A stretch of DNA of 64,000 nt from Micromonospora sp. NBC_00421. GTDB lineage: Bacteria; Actinomycetota; Actinomycetes; Mycobacteriales; Micromonosporaceae. Numbering within the stretch: the first letter of the stretch is position 1; the number at the start of each line of letters is the position of its first letter. Shown here piece after piece: positions 35,465-44,055 of this stretch. The DNA lies in assembly GCF_036017915.1 (NCBI RefSeq), contig NZ_CP107929.1, positions 3,414,001 through 3,478,000 on the forward strand, read 5' to 3'. Position numbers and translations under genes: made by a program. The notes beneath the pieces are model-generated. The model saw only the letters and a list, made by a program, of their open reading frames with translations. It was not told where the DNA came from and did no database searches.

Positions 35465-36687
35465 TCCGCGTTCTGGTCGGCACCGACCAGGGCGTCGCCC
35501 CGGGCATCGGTGTCGGGGCCGACGAAGGCCTCGCTGCGGGCGTCGCCGTCGTCGCTGCCACCGAAGACCCGGGCGTCGTCGGGCACCTCGCCGTCCTGCC
35601 TGCGACGGGCCGGCCGGCGCGGCTGCACCCACTGCCAGGGCAGGCTGCCGGAGGAGTCACCCAACTCGGTACGGGTCCGGGGCAGCGCGGTGGGCCGGTG
35701 GTCGCGCACCCAGCCGACCAGGTGTTCGCGTACCAGGCAGCGCAGGTCCCACAGGCTGCCGGCGTCTGCGGCGCTGACCAGGGCCCGGACCTTGACCGCG
35801 CCACCGGTGGCGTCGGTGACCTGGAGCACGCAGACCCGGCCGTCCCACAGCTCGGTGCCCTCGACCAGCCGGCGCAGCTCCTCGCGCATCGACTGCACCG
35901 GGATCGACCAGTCGAGGTCGAACTCGGCCGTGCCGAGCACCGCCGCCTCGGTCCGGGTCCAGTTCTGGAACGGGGTGCTGGTGAAGTACGAGGTGGGCAG
36001 GATCAGCCGCCGGTCGTCCCAGATCTGGACCACCACGTAACTCAGCGTCAACTCCTCGATCCGGCCCCACTCCCCCTCGACCACGACCACGTCGTCGAGG
36101 CGGACCGCGTCGCTGAAGGCGAGCTGAAGACCGGCGATGACGTTGCCGAGCAGGCTCTGCGCGGCAAGCGCGGCGACCACACCGACCACCCCGGCACTGG
36201 TGAGCACGCCCGCGCCGATGCCGCGTACCGCCGGGAAGGTCATCAGCATCACGCCGACGGCGAGCACCACGATCACCACGATGGTCAGCCGGCGCAGCAG
36301 CACCACCTGGGTGCGTACCCGGCGGGCGTGCCGGTTGTCCGGCACGTCCACCCGCAGGAACCGGGCCAGCGCGGTGTCCTCCGCCACCACGAGCAGCGCG
36401 GCGACCAGCCAGGCCACCGCAGCGACCACGCCCAGTACCAGGATGTGCAGCATCGCCTGCCGCAACCCGGTGCCGATCGCGTAGCCGGTGGTCCAGCGGA
36501 CCGCGAACTGCACGGCCACCACCGTGCCGGCGACCTGGAACGGCCGGTGCACGTGCGCGGTCAGCTCGGTCATCAGGTGGGACCGGCGGCCGAGCCGCCG
36601 GATCACCCGGTGCACCACCTCGACGAGCAGCAACGCGATCGCCGCCGCAGTGGCCGCGGCGGCGATCGTCTCCAGGTAGTTCCGCAC
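35452..36687 (-). CDS. MscS-family mechanosensitive ion channel
   Basis: This 411-aa protein has four predicted helices. The pore-type helix is followed by the MscS beta-domain start (GVVAALAAQSLLGNVIAGLQLAFSD, then VRLDDVVVVEGEWGRIEELTLSYVVV and RLILPTSYFTSTPFQNWTR), the family signature. A long polar, acidic tail of about 80 residues follows. Start GTG 36687 has GGAAGGAGA before it. It should release solutes on hypo-osmotic shock. Confidence 0.93.
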   Translation of the reverse strand: MRNYLETIAAAATAAAIALLLVEVVHRVIRRLGRRSHLMTELTAHVHRPFQVAGTVVAVQFAVRWTTGYAIGTGLRQAMLHILVLGVVAAVAWLVAALLVVAEDTALARFLRVDVPDNRHARRVRTQVVLLRRLTIVVIVVLAVGVMLMTFPAVRGIGAGVLTSAGVVGVVAALAAQSLLGNVIAGLQLAFSDAVRLDDVVVVEGEWGRIEELTLSYVVVQIWDDRRLILPTSYFTSTPFQNWTRTEAAVLGTAEFDLDWSIPVQSMREELRRLVEGTELWDGRVCVLQVTDATGGAVKVRALVSAADAGSLWDLRCLVREHLVGWVRDHRPTALPRTRTELGDSSGSLPWQWVQPRRPARRRQDGEVPDDARVFGGSDDGDARSEAFVGPDTDARGDALVGADQNADARR

Positions 36688-36766
36688 GTGGTTGTCTCCT
36701 TCCGGCCGGGCGAGCCCGTTCGGGCAAAAGCCCAATGGTGCCCGGCGTTTCCGGTGTCGGCCAGGC

Positions 36767-37588
36767 TCAGATCTTCCGGAACCGGGACTGGAAGTAGCAG
36801 TAGACCCCGAACGCGGCGATACCGAGGGCCATCAGCGCCAGGATGAACGGGCCGTACGGCTGGTCCTGCAGGGTCCGCAGCGCGGCGTCCAGACCGCGTG
36901 CCTTCTCCGGGTCGTAGTTGATCGCGGCGACCACGACCAGCAGACCGGCGACGGCGAAGACCGCACCCCGGGCGATGTAGCCGGCCATGCCGAGCCGGCG
37001 GGTCAACTGCCGGGTCTTGGGGCTCATCTCGCCGGTCTTCAGGTTCCGCTCGAACTTCTTCTTGTAGCCGTAGATCATCATGCCGATGCCGACGGCGGCG
37101 AGCACCAGCCCGGCGAGCCCGACCAGCCAGCGACCGCCGCTGGAGGCCATCAGCTTCTCGCTGAACTGCTCCTGCTGGTCGGCGCTGTTGGAGCTGGCGT
37201 CCTGGACCACCTTGATCGCGGTCCAGGCGAGCCAGAGGAAGATGACGGTACGGACCACCGAGGCGATCCGCTCGAAGAGGCGTTCCCTGCCCTGCCTGGC
37301 GCGGTGGCCGACGGCCGCCTCCAGGGCCTGCCAGATGGCCATCGCGATCAGCCCGACGGCGATCGCGATCAGCAGGAACTTGCCCATCGGCTGGGCGCCC
37401 AGGGCGCGCAGCGCGCCGTTCTGGTTGCCCTCCTCGCCGGAGTTGGAGAAGGCGATCTGAAGGATGACCCAGGCGAAGAGCAGGTGCACGATCCCGTAGC
37501 CGATGAAACCGGCCCGGGCGAGGAGTTCCAGCCAGCGGCTGTCCGCGGTGCGGGCGGCGGTGGCTTCGGCGTTCCGGGTGAGTGGCAT
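36767..37588 (-). CDS. DUF1206 membrane protein
   Basis: This 273-aa protein is built of repeated helix pairs: FIGYGIVHLLFAWVILQIAF, GRWLVGLAGLVLAAVGIGMM and MAGYIARGAVFAVAGLLVVV show the DUF1206 pattern in about six helices. I place the start at ATG 37588 (MPLTRNAEATAART). It follows the lipoprotein gene and precedes mscS on the same strand, with spacers of 60-80 bp. The function is unknown. Confidence 0.88.
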   Translation of the reverse strand: MPLTRNAEATAARTADSRWLELLARAGFIGYGIVHLLFAWVILQIAFSNSGEEGNQNGALRALGAQPMGKFLLIAIAVGLIAMAIWQALEAAVGHRARQGRERLFERIASVVRTVIFLWLAWTAIKVVQDASSNSADQQEQFSEKLMASSGGRWLVGLAGLVLAAVGIGMMIYGYKKKFERNLKTGEMSPKTRQLTRRLGMAGYIARGAVFAVAGLLVVVAAINYDPEKARGLDAALRTLQDQPYGPFILALMALGIAAFGVYCYFQSRFRKI

Positions 37589-37651
37589 GGCGCCACAATC
37601 TCCGCTCGCGAAGCTTCTCAAACGTGGTCCGCCGCTGCTCCCGGGGGTTGG

Positions 37652-38014
37652 TCAGCTGCCGGCGTTGCGCGCCACCCGGATCTGCACCTGCTGGTCGGTG
37701 ACGCTGTCCAGGGTGACCGCGAACCCCCCCACCTCGGCGGCCTGCTGGCCGATGGTGAGGGAGAGCTGCTCCCCGGCGACCTCGACGGTCACCTGGTCAC
37801 CCTGCGCACCGATCAGCTTCGCCTCGACGCCGAGGATGGAGGCGCTGGCGTCGACGCCCCGGTCGAAGGTGACCGTGCAGGCGTCCAGCCCGCAGTCGGT
37901 GTCCGCGCCGTCCGAGCTGCATCCGGCAAGCACGGCCACGCCGAGCGCCAGGCCGGCCAGCAGGCCGGCGGTCCGACGGAGAGGGGTGGGGGCGGTGGCG
38001 CTTCGCTTCGTCAC
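37652..38014 (-). CDS. Lipoprotein of unknown function
   Basis: This 120-aa protein has a signal peptide and lipobox (LGVAVLAGC), then a small secreted domain with CGLDAC, whose two cysteines could form a disulfide, and a beta-rich remainder. GTG 38014 gives an Arg-rich n-region (VTKRSATAPTPLRR). It is divergent from the cysteine-desulfurase-like gene. Confidence 0.8.
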   Translation of the reverse strand: MTKRSATAPTPLRRTAGLLAGLALGVAVLAGCSSDGADTDCGLDACTVTFDRGVDASASILGVEAKLIGAQGDQVTVEVAGEQLSLTIGQQAAEVGGFAVTLDSVTDQQVQIRVARNAGS

Positions 38015-38097
38015 CCCACCAAGGGTACGAGACGCGGCCCACCGCGCCACCCGGGTGGATCTTCGACGGCCGGTGGCGGCGGGCTAGGGTCCGGGGC

Positions 38098-39324
38098 ATG
38101 CCGTTCGACATCACCCGGGTCCGGGCCGCGTACCCCGCGCTCGCCGAGGGTTTCGCCCACTTCGACGGTGCCGGCGGCACCCAGACCCCGCAGTCGGTGA
38201 TCGACGCGGTGGCCGACGCGATGCGGATCGCGGTGGGCAACCGCAGCACCGCCTCCGTGCCCGGCCGGCGCTCGCTGGAGCTGGTGGCGCAGGCCCGGAG
38301 CGCGGTGGCCGACCTGCTGGGCACCGCGCCGGACGGGGTGGTGCTGGGGCCGAGCGCGACCGCGCTGACGTACACCCTGGCCCGCACGCTCGGTGCCACC
38401 TGGCGTCCGGGCGACGAGGTGGTGGTCTCCCGGCTCGACCACGACGCCAACGTACGGCCCTGGGTGCAGGCGGCCGAGGCGGCGGGGGCCACCGTGCGCT
38501 GGGCCGAGTTCGACCCGACCACCGGGGAGTTACCCGCCGACCAGTACGCCGACCTGGTCGGTGACCGGACCCGGCTGGTGGCGGTGACGGCCGGCAGCAA
38601 CGCGACAGGCACGATGCCGGACGTGGCGACGATCGCCGCGACCGCGCACACGGTCGACGCGTTGGTCTGCGTGGACGGGGTGCACTCGGTGCCGCACGGC
38701 CCGACCGACCTGGCCGCCTCGGGCGCGGACTTCCTGGTCACCAGCGCCTACAAGTGGTCCGGCCCGCACCTGGCGGCGATGGTGGCCGCCCCGGCCCGGT
38801 GGGCGGCGATGCACCCGGCCAAGCTGGTCCCCTCCTCCGACGCCGTACCCGACCGGTTCGAGGCCGGCACCCCGAGCTTCCCGCTGCTGGCCGGGGTGGC
38901 CGCCGCCGTCGACCACCTGGCCGGGCTGGACCCGAGCACCACCGGTGACCGCCGGTCCCGGGTCCGCGCCGGGCTGGCCGCCGCCCAGGCGTACGAGGAG
39001 ACGGTCTTCGCCCGGCTGTGCGACGGGCTGGCCGCCAGGCCGGCGGTGACCGTCCTGCCGGCCGGCGCGCGTCGCTGCCCGACCGTGTCGTTCCGGCTGG
39101 CCGGGTGGACGCCGGCCGGGCTGGCCGCCGCACTCGGTGCCGCCGGGCTCTGCCTGTCCAGTGGTGACTACTACGCCTACGAGTACTTCCAGACGCTCGG
39201 GTGGCGCGGCAGTGGTGGTGCGGTCCGGGCGAGCGTCTACCACTACAACACCGTCGACGAGGTGGACCGGCTGCTGGCCGACCTGGACCGGCTGGCCGCC
39301 CGGCAGGAACAGCCGGTCGGCTGA
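38098..39324 (+). CDS. Cysteine desulfurase-like class V PLP enzyme
   Basis: This 408-aa protein has the N-terminal FAHFDGAGGTQTPQSVIDAV. PLP contacts include RLDHDANVRPW, VCVDGVHSVPHG (Asp and His) and the Schiff-base lysine in FLVTSAYKWSGPHL. It resembles the 'cysteine desulfurase-like' subgroup rather than SufS or IscS, and lacks an obvious catalytic cysteine loop of the SufS type. No suf or isc partner is nearby. The reaction is undefined. Confidence 0.88.
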   Translation: MPFDITRVRAAYPALAEGFAHFDGAGGTQTPQSVIDAVADAMRIAVGNRSTASVPGRRSLELVAQARSAVADLLGTAPDGVVLGPSATALTYTLARTLGATWRPGDEVVVSRLDHDANVRPWVQAAEAAGATVRWAEFDPTTGELPADQYADLVGDRTRLVAVTAGSNATGTMPDVATIAATAHTVDALVCVDGVHSVPHGPTDLAASGADFLVTSAYKWSGPHLAAMVAAPARWAAMHPAKLVPSSDAVPDRFEAGTPSFPLLAGVAAAVDHLAGLDPSTTGDRRSRVRAGLAAAQAYEETVFARLCDGLAARPAVTVLPAGARRCPTVSFRLAGWTPAGLAAALGAAGLCLSSGDYYAYEYFQTLGWRGSGGAVRASVYHYNTVDEVDRLLADLDRLAARQEQPVG

Positions 39325-39355
39325 CCCACCGGTCCGGGCCGCCCCGGTGGGTCAG
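39321..39355. terminator. Bidirectional terminator containing both stop codons
   Basis: A perfect 12-bp stem, CTGACCCACCGG/CCGGTGGGTCAG, contains the TGA of the plus-strand PLP-enzyme gene (39322-39324) in one arm. The stop of the minus-strand glycosidase gene (39352-39354) is in the other arm. Confidence 0.8.
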
Positions 39356-40839
39356 CGGGCTCCGGCGAGCAGTTCGGCGGCGGCGCGGGCGGCGGCCCGG
39401 GTCGCGCCGTGGGTGGCCAGGTGCAGCCGGCCGGTGACCAGCTCGGGCACGCCCAGCTCCACGACGACGGCGTCCGGCCGGGTGGCCAACGCCCGGTCGA
39501 CGGCGGCCCGCATCCAGTCGTGCCGGTGCAGGTCCCGTACCACAAGCACCAGCGGCCGACCGGCGGCCCCGGTGGTCGGGTCGGCGGGCAGGTCGGCCTC
39601 GGTGAACCGCACGGTGCAGGTGCCGGGGAGCAGGTCGGCCAGGGGAGCGCCGAGGCCCCACGGGGTCTCCGCGCCGATGGCGATGTTGTGCGGTGGGGCG
39701 AACTCGACCACGTGCGCGGCACCGGTCAGCGGCAGCCGGCCGACCGGGTCGCCGCTGACCCGGACCGCCCGCCGGGCCGCGGTCAGGCCGACCGGTGAGC
39801 CGTCGACCGGGCGCAGGGCGCCGGCAGGGCGACCGACGCGGGCGGCGGTGCTCCACTCGGCGAGCTGACCGACCCGTTTCGCGGCCTCGGCGAGCCGCTC
39901 CTCGGGCAGCTCGCCAGCGAGCACCGCGGCCACGATGGCGTCGCGCAGGTAGCGGGCGGCGGCCTCGTCGGCGCGTTCCCCGCCGACGCAGATCGCGTCC
40001 GCCCCGGCGACGAGCGCCCGGACGGCGGCGCCGGCGAAGCCGTACCGGTCGGCGACGGCCCGCATCTCCACCGCGTCGGTGACCACCACACCGGAGAAGC
40101 CCAGCTCGTCGCGGAGCAGGTCGCCGAGGATGCGGCGGCTGAGGGTGGCCGGCAGGTCGGGGTCGAGGGCCGGGACCAGCAGGTGCCCGGTCATCACCGC
40201 CTGCACCCCGGCGGCGACGGCGGCCCGGAAGGGGACCAGCTCGCCGGCGTCGAGGCGGGCCCGGCTGGCCTCGATGCGGGGCAGGTCGTGGTGCGAGTCG
40301 ACCCGGGTGTCGCCGTGGCCGGGGAAGTGCTTGGCACAGGCGGCCACCCCGGCGGACTGGAGGCCGCGTACCCAGGCTGCGGTGTGCCGGGCGACCAGGT
40401 GCGGGTCGGCGCCGAACGAACGCACCCCGATCACCGGGTTGGCCGGGTTGATGTTGACGTCGGCGTCCGGCGCGTAGTTGAGGGTGACGCCGAGGGCGGC
40501 GAGTTCACGGCCGAGGTCGCGGGCGACCTCCTCGGTGAGCGCGGGGTCGTCGACCGCGCCGAGGGCGAGGTTGCCGGGGCGGGAGCTGCCCCGGCCGGAT
40601 TCGATCCGGGTGACGTCGCCGGCCTCCTCGTCGATGGCCACCAGCACGTCGGGACGCTCGGCGCGCAGGGTCGCGGTGAGCGCGGCCACCTGCTCCGGGT
40701 CGACGACGTTACGGGCGAACAGCACCACCGCGCCGAGCCCGTCGGCCAGCCACCGGCAGACCCAGTCGGGCGGGGTGGTGCCGACGAAGCCGGGTTGCAG
40801 GACGGTGGCGGCCAGGCCCGCCAGGTTGCGCTCGTTCAT
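39352..40839 (-). CDS. Glycoside hydrolase family 3, NagZ-like beta-N-acetylhexosaminidase
   Basis: This 495-aa protein has the GH3 core GLGAVVLFARNVVDPEQV and VAIDEEAGDVTRIE. The His/Asp loop of bacterial N-acetylglucosaminidases, CAKHFPGHGDTRVDSHHDLP, is present. The nucleophile region is VVVTDAVEMRAVADRYG. An additional C-terminal alpha/beta domain is present, as in longer NagZ-type enzymes. Likely role: removal of GlcNAc from peptidoglycan fragments. I chose ATG 40839 (MNERNLAGLAATVLQPGF); upstream starts add a basic, unconserved leader. Confidence 0.9.
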   Translation of the reverse strand: MNERNLAGLAATVLQPGFVGTTPPDWVCRWLADGLGAVVLFARNVVDPEQVAALTATLRAERPDVLVAIDEEAGDVTRIESGRGSSRPGNLALGAVDDPALTEEVARDLGRELAALGVTLNYAPDADVNINPANPVIGVRSFGADPHLVARHTAAWVRGLQSAGVAACAKHFPGHGDTRVDSHHDLPRIEASRARLDAGELVPFRAAVAAGVQAVMTGHLLVPALDPDLPATLSRRILGDLLRDELGFSGVVVTDAVEMRAVADRYGFAGAAVRALVAGADAICVGGERADEAAARYLRDAIVAAVLAGELPEERLAEAAKRVGQLAEWSTAARVGRPAGALRPVDGSPVGLTAARRAVRVSGDPVGRLPLTGAAHVVEFAPPHNIAIGAETPWGLGAPLADLLPGTCTVRFTEADLPADPTTGAAGRPLVLVVRDLHRHDWMRAAVDRALATRPDAVVVELGVPELVTGRLHLATHGATRAAARAAAELLAGAR

Positions 40840-40978
40840 CCGGCCCCGGTACCCCCGTCGCGTGCCGACGGCCCGGTGCCGTCGCGGTGCTGCCATGGTC
40901 ACACCGGGCGAGGTAATAGTCAATAAACCTTACTGTTACTGCCTGGCGTCGGTCGGGGCCGCGTGCGACAGTGCGGGG

Positions 40979-41104
40979 ATGGACCTGCCGCCACTCGCCG
41001 ACGCCACCTCGCCGACCGACATTCCCGGCGTACGCCTGCTCGGCCTGGTGGTCGGCGGGTTGCTGCTGCTGGCCGCCATCCGGGCAATGCTCGGTCGCCG
41101 GTGA
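40979..41104 (+). CDS. Putative 41-aa single-helix membrane protein
   Basis: ATG 40979 opens a short frame with a polar, acidic start (MDLPPLADATSPTDIPG), one hydrophobic helix (LLGLVVGGLLLLAAIRAML) and a basic end (GRR), which fits a C-in small membrane protein. GTGCGGGG precedes it. An AT-rich promoter-like stretch lies at 40910-40950. The short length keeps confidence low. Confidence 0.45.
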   Translation: MDLPPLADATSPTDIPGVRLLGLVVGGLLLLAAIRAMLGRR

Positions 41105-41234
41105 CCCCCAGCTGATCATGACGGCACCCCGGGTGACCGCCGATCGACCTGCCCCGCACCGCCCACACCGGGCGACGCGCGGATCCCGTGGGAGCGGTTT
41201 CGGCCTCGATCCACTCGGGTATCTCCGGCCCTCG

Positions 41235-42866
41235 ATGAAGCTGTCCATGCACTCGACGACGTTGCGCCGCGCGGCGCGCAGCCTTTTCGGCTGGACCGCG
41301 CTGCGGCCCAACCAGCTCGCCGCCATGCGCGCGGTGATGAAACGACGCGACGCCCTGGTGGTGCTCCCCACCGGAGCCGGCAAGTCGGCGATCTACCAGA
41401 TCCCGGCGAGCCTGATCCCCGGGCCGACGGTGGTGATCTCACCCCTGCTCGCTCTTCAGCAGGACCAGATCGCCGCGCTCAACGAACGCCAACGCCCCGA
41501 GCTGCGCGCGGTACGGATCAGCTCGGACGAGAGCGCGGCCCAGCAGGCCGAGGCGATCACCGAGATCCGGCAGGGGCGGGCCGAGTTCCTCTTCATCACC
41601 CCGGAGGCGCTCAGCAACCCCGACCGGATGGCCGAGGTGAAATCGCTGGCACCGGCCCTGGTGGCGATCGACGAGGCGCACTGCATCTCGGCCTGGGGGC
41701 ACGACTTCCGCCCCGACTACCTGGCGTTGGGCCACCTGATCGACGGTCTCGGCCGTCCGCCGGTGGTGGCGCTGACCGCCACCGCCTCCCCGCCGGTACG
41801 CGACGACATCATCGCGCGGCTGCGGCTGCGTGACCCCGAGGTGGTGGTCTCCGGGCTGGACCGGCCGAACCTCTTCATCGAGGTCGCCTACTGCCCGACC
41901 GACGACTACCGCTGGCGGCGGCTGACCGCGCTGCTGCGCGACGACGAGCGGCCCGGCATCATCTACGTGCCGACCCGACGGGCCGCCGAGGAGCTGGCCG
42001 ACCGGCTGACCACCGCCGGTCTTCCCACCCAGTACTACCACGGGGGGATGCCCACCGCCGCCCGGCACGCACTGCACGAGGCGTTCCTCGCCGACCAGGT
42101 GCCGATCATGGTGGCGACCTCGGCGTTCGGCATGGGTATCGACAAGCCGAACATCGCCTGGGTGGTGCACATGGCGCTGCCCGACTCGCCGGACAGCTAC
42201 TTCCAGGAGATCGGCCGGGCCGGCCGCGACGGTGCACCGGCCCGGGTGCTGCTGCTGTGGCGGGCCGAGGACGTCGGGCTGCAACGCTACTTCTCCGGCG
42301 GGCTGCCGGACGAGACCGAGCTGCGGGACCTGGCCGCGTTGCTGCGTCGTCGGCCGGCCACGAAGAAGGCCCTGCGCGAGGCGACCGGCCTCGGGCCCCG
42401 CAAGCTCGGCCAGTACCTGGCCCTGCTGGAGCAGATCGGCGCGGCCGAGCCCCGGGCCGGGCAGAAGATCGGCGCCCCGCGCTACTCCCCCACCCCGGCC
42501 GAGGCCGGCGCGGCGGCCCTGGCCGAGGCCGAACGGCAGCAGACGGTGACCCGCTCCCGTACCGACATGATGCGCGCGTTCGCCGAGACCACCGGGTGCC
42601 GGGGGCAGGTGCTGCTGGCGTACTTCGGTGAGCAGATGTCCCAGATCTGCGGGCACTGCGACAACTGCCACGCCGGCACCAGCGTCGCCGACAGCGGTGC
42701 GGTCGGCCCGTTCCCGGTGCACAGCCAGGTCCGGCACCCGGAGTGGGGTCCCGGACTGGTGCTCAACTACGAGGACGACCGGATGACGGTGCTCTTCGAC
42801 GAGGTGGGCTACAAGACGCTCTCCGTGCGCGTGGTGTCCGAACAGGGTCTACTGACGCTGGACTAG
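41235..42866 (+). CDS. recQ: RecQ-family ATP-dependent DNA helicase
   Basis: This 543-aa protein has LRPNQLAAMRAVMKRRDALVVLPTGAGKSAIYQ (motifs 0 and I), IDEAHCISAWGHDFRPDY (motif II plus the RecQ aromatic loop), ALTATAS (III), YYHGGM and the ATSAFGMGIDKPNI-EIGRAGRDG motifs V/VI. The zinc region is CRGQVLLAYFGEQ followed by CGHCDNC. No HRDC domain follows; instead there is a ~45-residue C-terminal module (VHSQVRHPEWGPGLVLNYEDDRMTVLFDE) that looks like a small KOW/Tudor-like barrel. It is a 3'-5' helicase for repair of stalled or broken forks. Confidence 0.93.
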   Translation: MKLSMHSTTLRRAARSLFGWTALRPNQLAAMRAVMKRRDALVVLPTGAGKSAIYQIPASLIPGPTVVISPLLALQQDQIAALNERQRPELRAVRISSDESAAQQAEAITEIRQGRAEFLFITPEALSNPDRMAEVKSLAPALVAIDEAHCISAWGHDFRPDYLALGHLIDGLGRPPVVALTATASPPVRDDIIARLRLRDPEVVVSGLDRPNLFIEVAYCPTDDYRWRRLTALLRDDERPGIIYVPTRRAAEELADRLTTAGLPTQYYHGGMPTAARHALHEAFLADQVPIMVATSAFGMGIDKPNIAWVVHMALPDSPDSYFQEIGRAGRDGAPARVLLLWRAEDVGLQRYFSGGLPDETELRDLAALLRRRPATKKALREATGLGPRKLGQYLALLEQIGAAEPRAGQKIGAPRYSPTPAEAGAAALAEAERQQTVTRSRTDMMRAFAETTGCRGQVLLAYFGEQMSQICGHCDNCHAGTSVADSGAVGPFPVHSQVRHPEWGPGLVLNYEDDRMTVLFDEVGYKTLSVRVVSEQGLLTLD

Positions 42867-42928
42867 CCTGACCCGGGCGACCGCCGGCGTGCGGTGCCTG
42901 CAGTGAAACAACCGAGAGGGGCTCAGTC

Positions 42929-43432
42929 GTGATCGAACAGCCGGCGTACACCGGGTTCGGGTTCTCCGACGAGGAGTGGGGGCTGTTGGTCGGCCTGCCG
43001 CAGTCGGTCCTGACCGCGGCGAGCGCCGCCGAGTCGGACGGTGCCCGGCGGACCCGCGCCGAGAACGCGGCCGGGCTGGAGACCATCGGCACCGGACGGG
43101 AGTCGGCCAGCCCGCTGGTCGCCGCGGTCGCCGGGGAGATCGTGTCCCGGGTGGGCGACCCGGAGGCCGGCGAGGAGTTGCCGGTGATCTCACCGTCCGA
43201 CCCGCAGGCGCTCATCGACGACGTGCTGGTCCGGGCCGGGCAGGCGTCCGCCCTGCTGACCGCCAAGGTCGACGAGGGTGAGGCCGGGGCGTACCGGCAC
43301 TGGTTGGTGGAGATCGCCGAGCAGGTGGTCGGGGCGGCGTCCAGCGGAGGGCTGCTCGGCATCGGCGGCGACCAGGTCAGCGACTCGGAGCGGAAGTTCC
43401 GCGACCGCCTCTCCCACGTCCTCAACGACTGA
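42929..43432 (+). CDS. Conserved-looking hypothetical protein, 167 aa
   Basis: GTG 42929 follows GAGAGGGGC. The protein is helical and acidic, with FGFSDEEWGLLVGLPQSVLTAASAAESDG at the start, a middle region ALIDDVLVRAGQASALLTAKVDEGEAG and AEQVVGAASSGGLLGIGGDQVSDSERKF near the end. No transmembrane helix or catalytic motif is visible. It may be co-transcribed with recQ, 62 bp upstream. The family is not recognised. Confidence 0.8.
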   Translation: MIEQPAYTGFGFSDEEWGLLVGLPQSVLTAASAAESDGARRTRAENAAGLETIGTGRESASPLVAAVAGEIVSRVGDPEAGEELPVISPSDPQALIDDVLVRAGQASALLTAKVDEGEAGAYRHWLVEIAEQVVGAASSGGLLGIGGDQVSDSERKFRDRLSHVLND

Positions 43433-44055
43433 CGCCGAGCGTGGTGCGGGCCGGGTCGCCAGTGGGCGGCCCGGCCCGCCGCCGTGCCGCAGCGCCCACC
43501 CTCGGGTGGTCTCCACCACCTGACCCACCTGGCCGGCGTTTCCACCGAGTTCGAGGCGACGGCACCACCACCTGTGCGGGGTGCAACGGCGGCGGGCCTT
43601 GTCCGTCGACTGCAAGGTCATGCTCGAACGTGGTCGTAGTGGCCTCGCCATGCCCGAAGGCCCCTACAACCATGAAGTAGCACGAACCATGAAGAAGCAC
43701 GATGTTGCGTGGCTGGCGACGGCACCGCAGAGGGGGCGGCCGCACCGTCGAGCCGGAACCGGCAGGCTGCCACAACAGACCGTCCACCTCCCACCTGACG
43801 GGTGACCCCCACCCATCCGGAGCCAGCACCGGGAAGCGATGAGCGGCGAGCCCGAATCCGCCGGTCAACTCAAGTTCGCCAATGTCGCCGTATCCCGTCG
43901 CGCCGAAGCAGCAGCGCGCCGTCCCGTTCCCGTTCCCGGTGCCGTTTCGATACCGCCATGTCGATGAGAATTGTGAGTCACTGCCGGTTGGGAGCGGATC
44001 GGTGGCCCCTTCGTCCAGAATGGAGGGGTAGTGCCCGCCGACGGGGAGGCCGGAC
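43433..44055. other. 620-bp stretch without a supported gene
   Basis: Composition is less GC-rich than its neighbours (about 43600-43720 in particular) and codon structure is weak in all six frames. A 17-bp tandem duplication is at 43669-43702. Open frames exist on both strands (for example 43422-44081 minus) but none has a recognisable domain, convincing start or actinomycete codon bias. It holds the promoter of the AraC-type gene and perhaps decayed sequence. Confidence 0.5.
43669..43702. repeat. 17-bp tandem duplication
   Basis: ACCATGAAGTAGCACGA is followed at once by the same sequence with one change (T to A) that turns an in-frame TAG into AAG. It lies within the gene-poor stretch. Confidence 0.8.

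Noticed and set aside
38098..39324. A suf/isc iron-sulfur cluster locus, because of the cysteine-desulfurase-like protein
   Set aside because: No SufB, SufC, SufD, IscU or SufU partners are adjacent, and the enzyme belongs to a separate class V subgroup.
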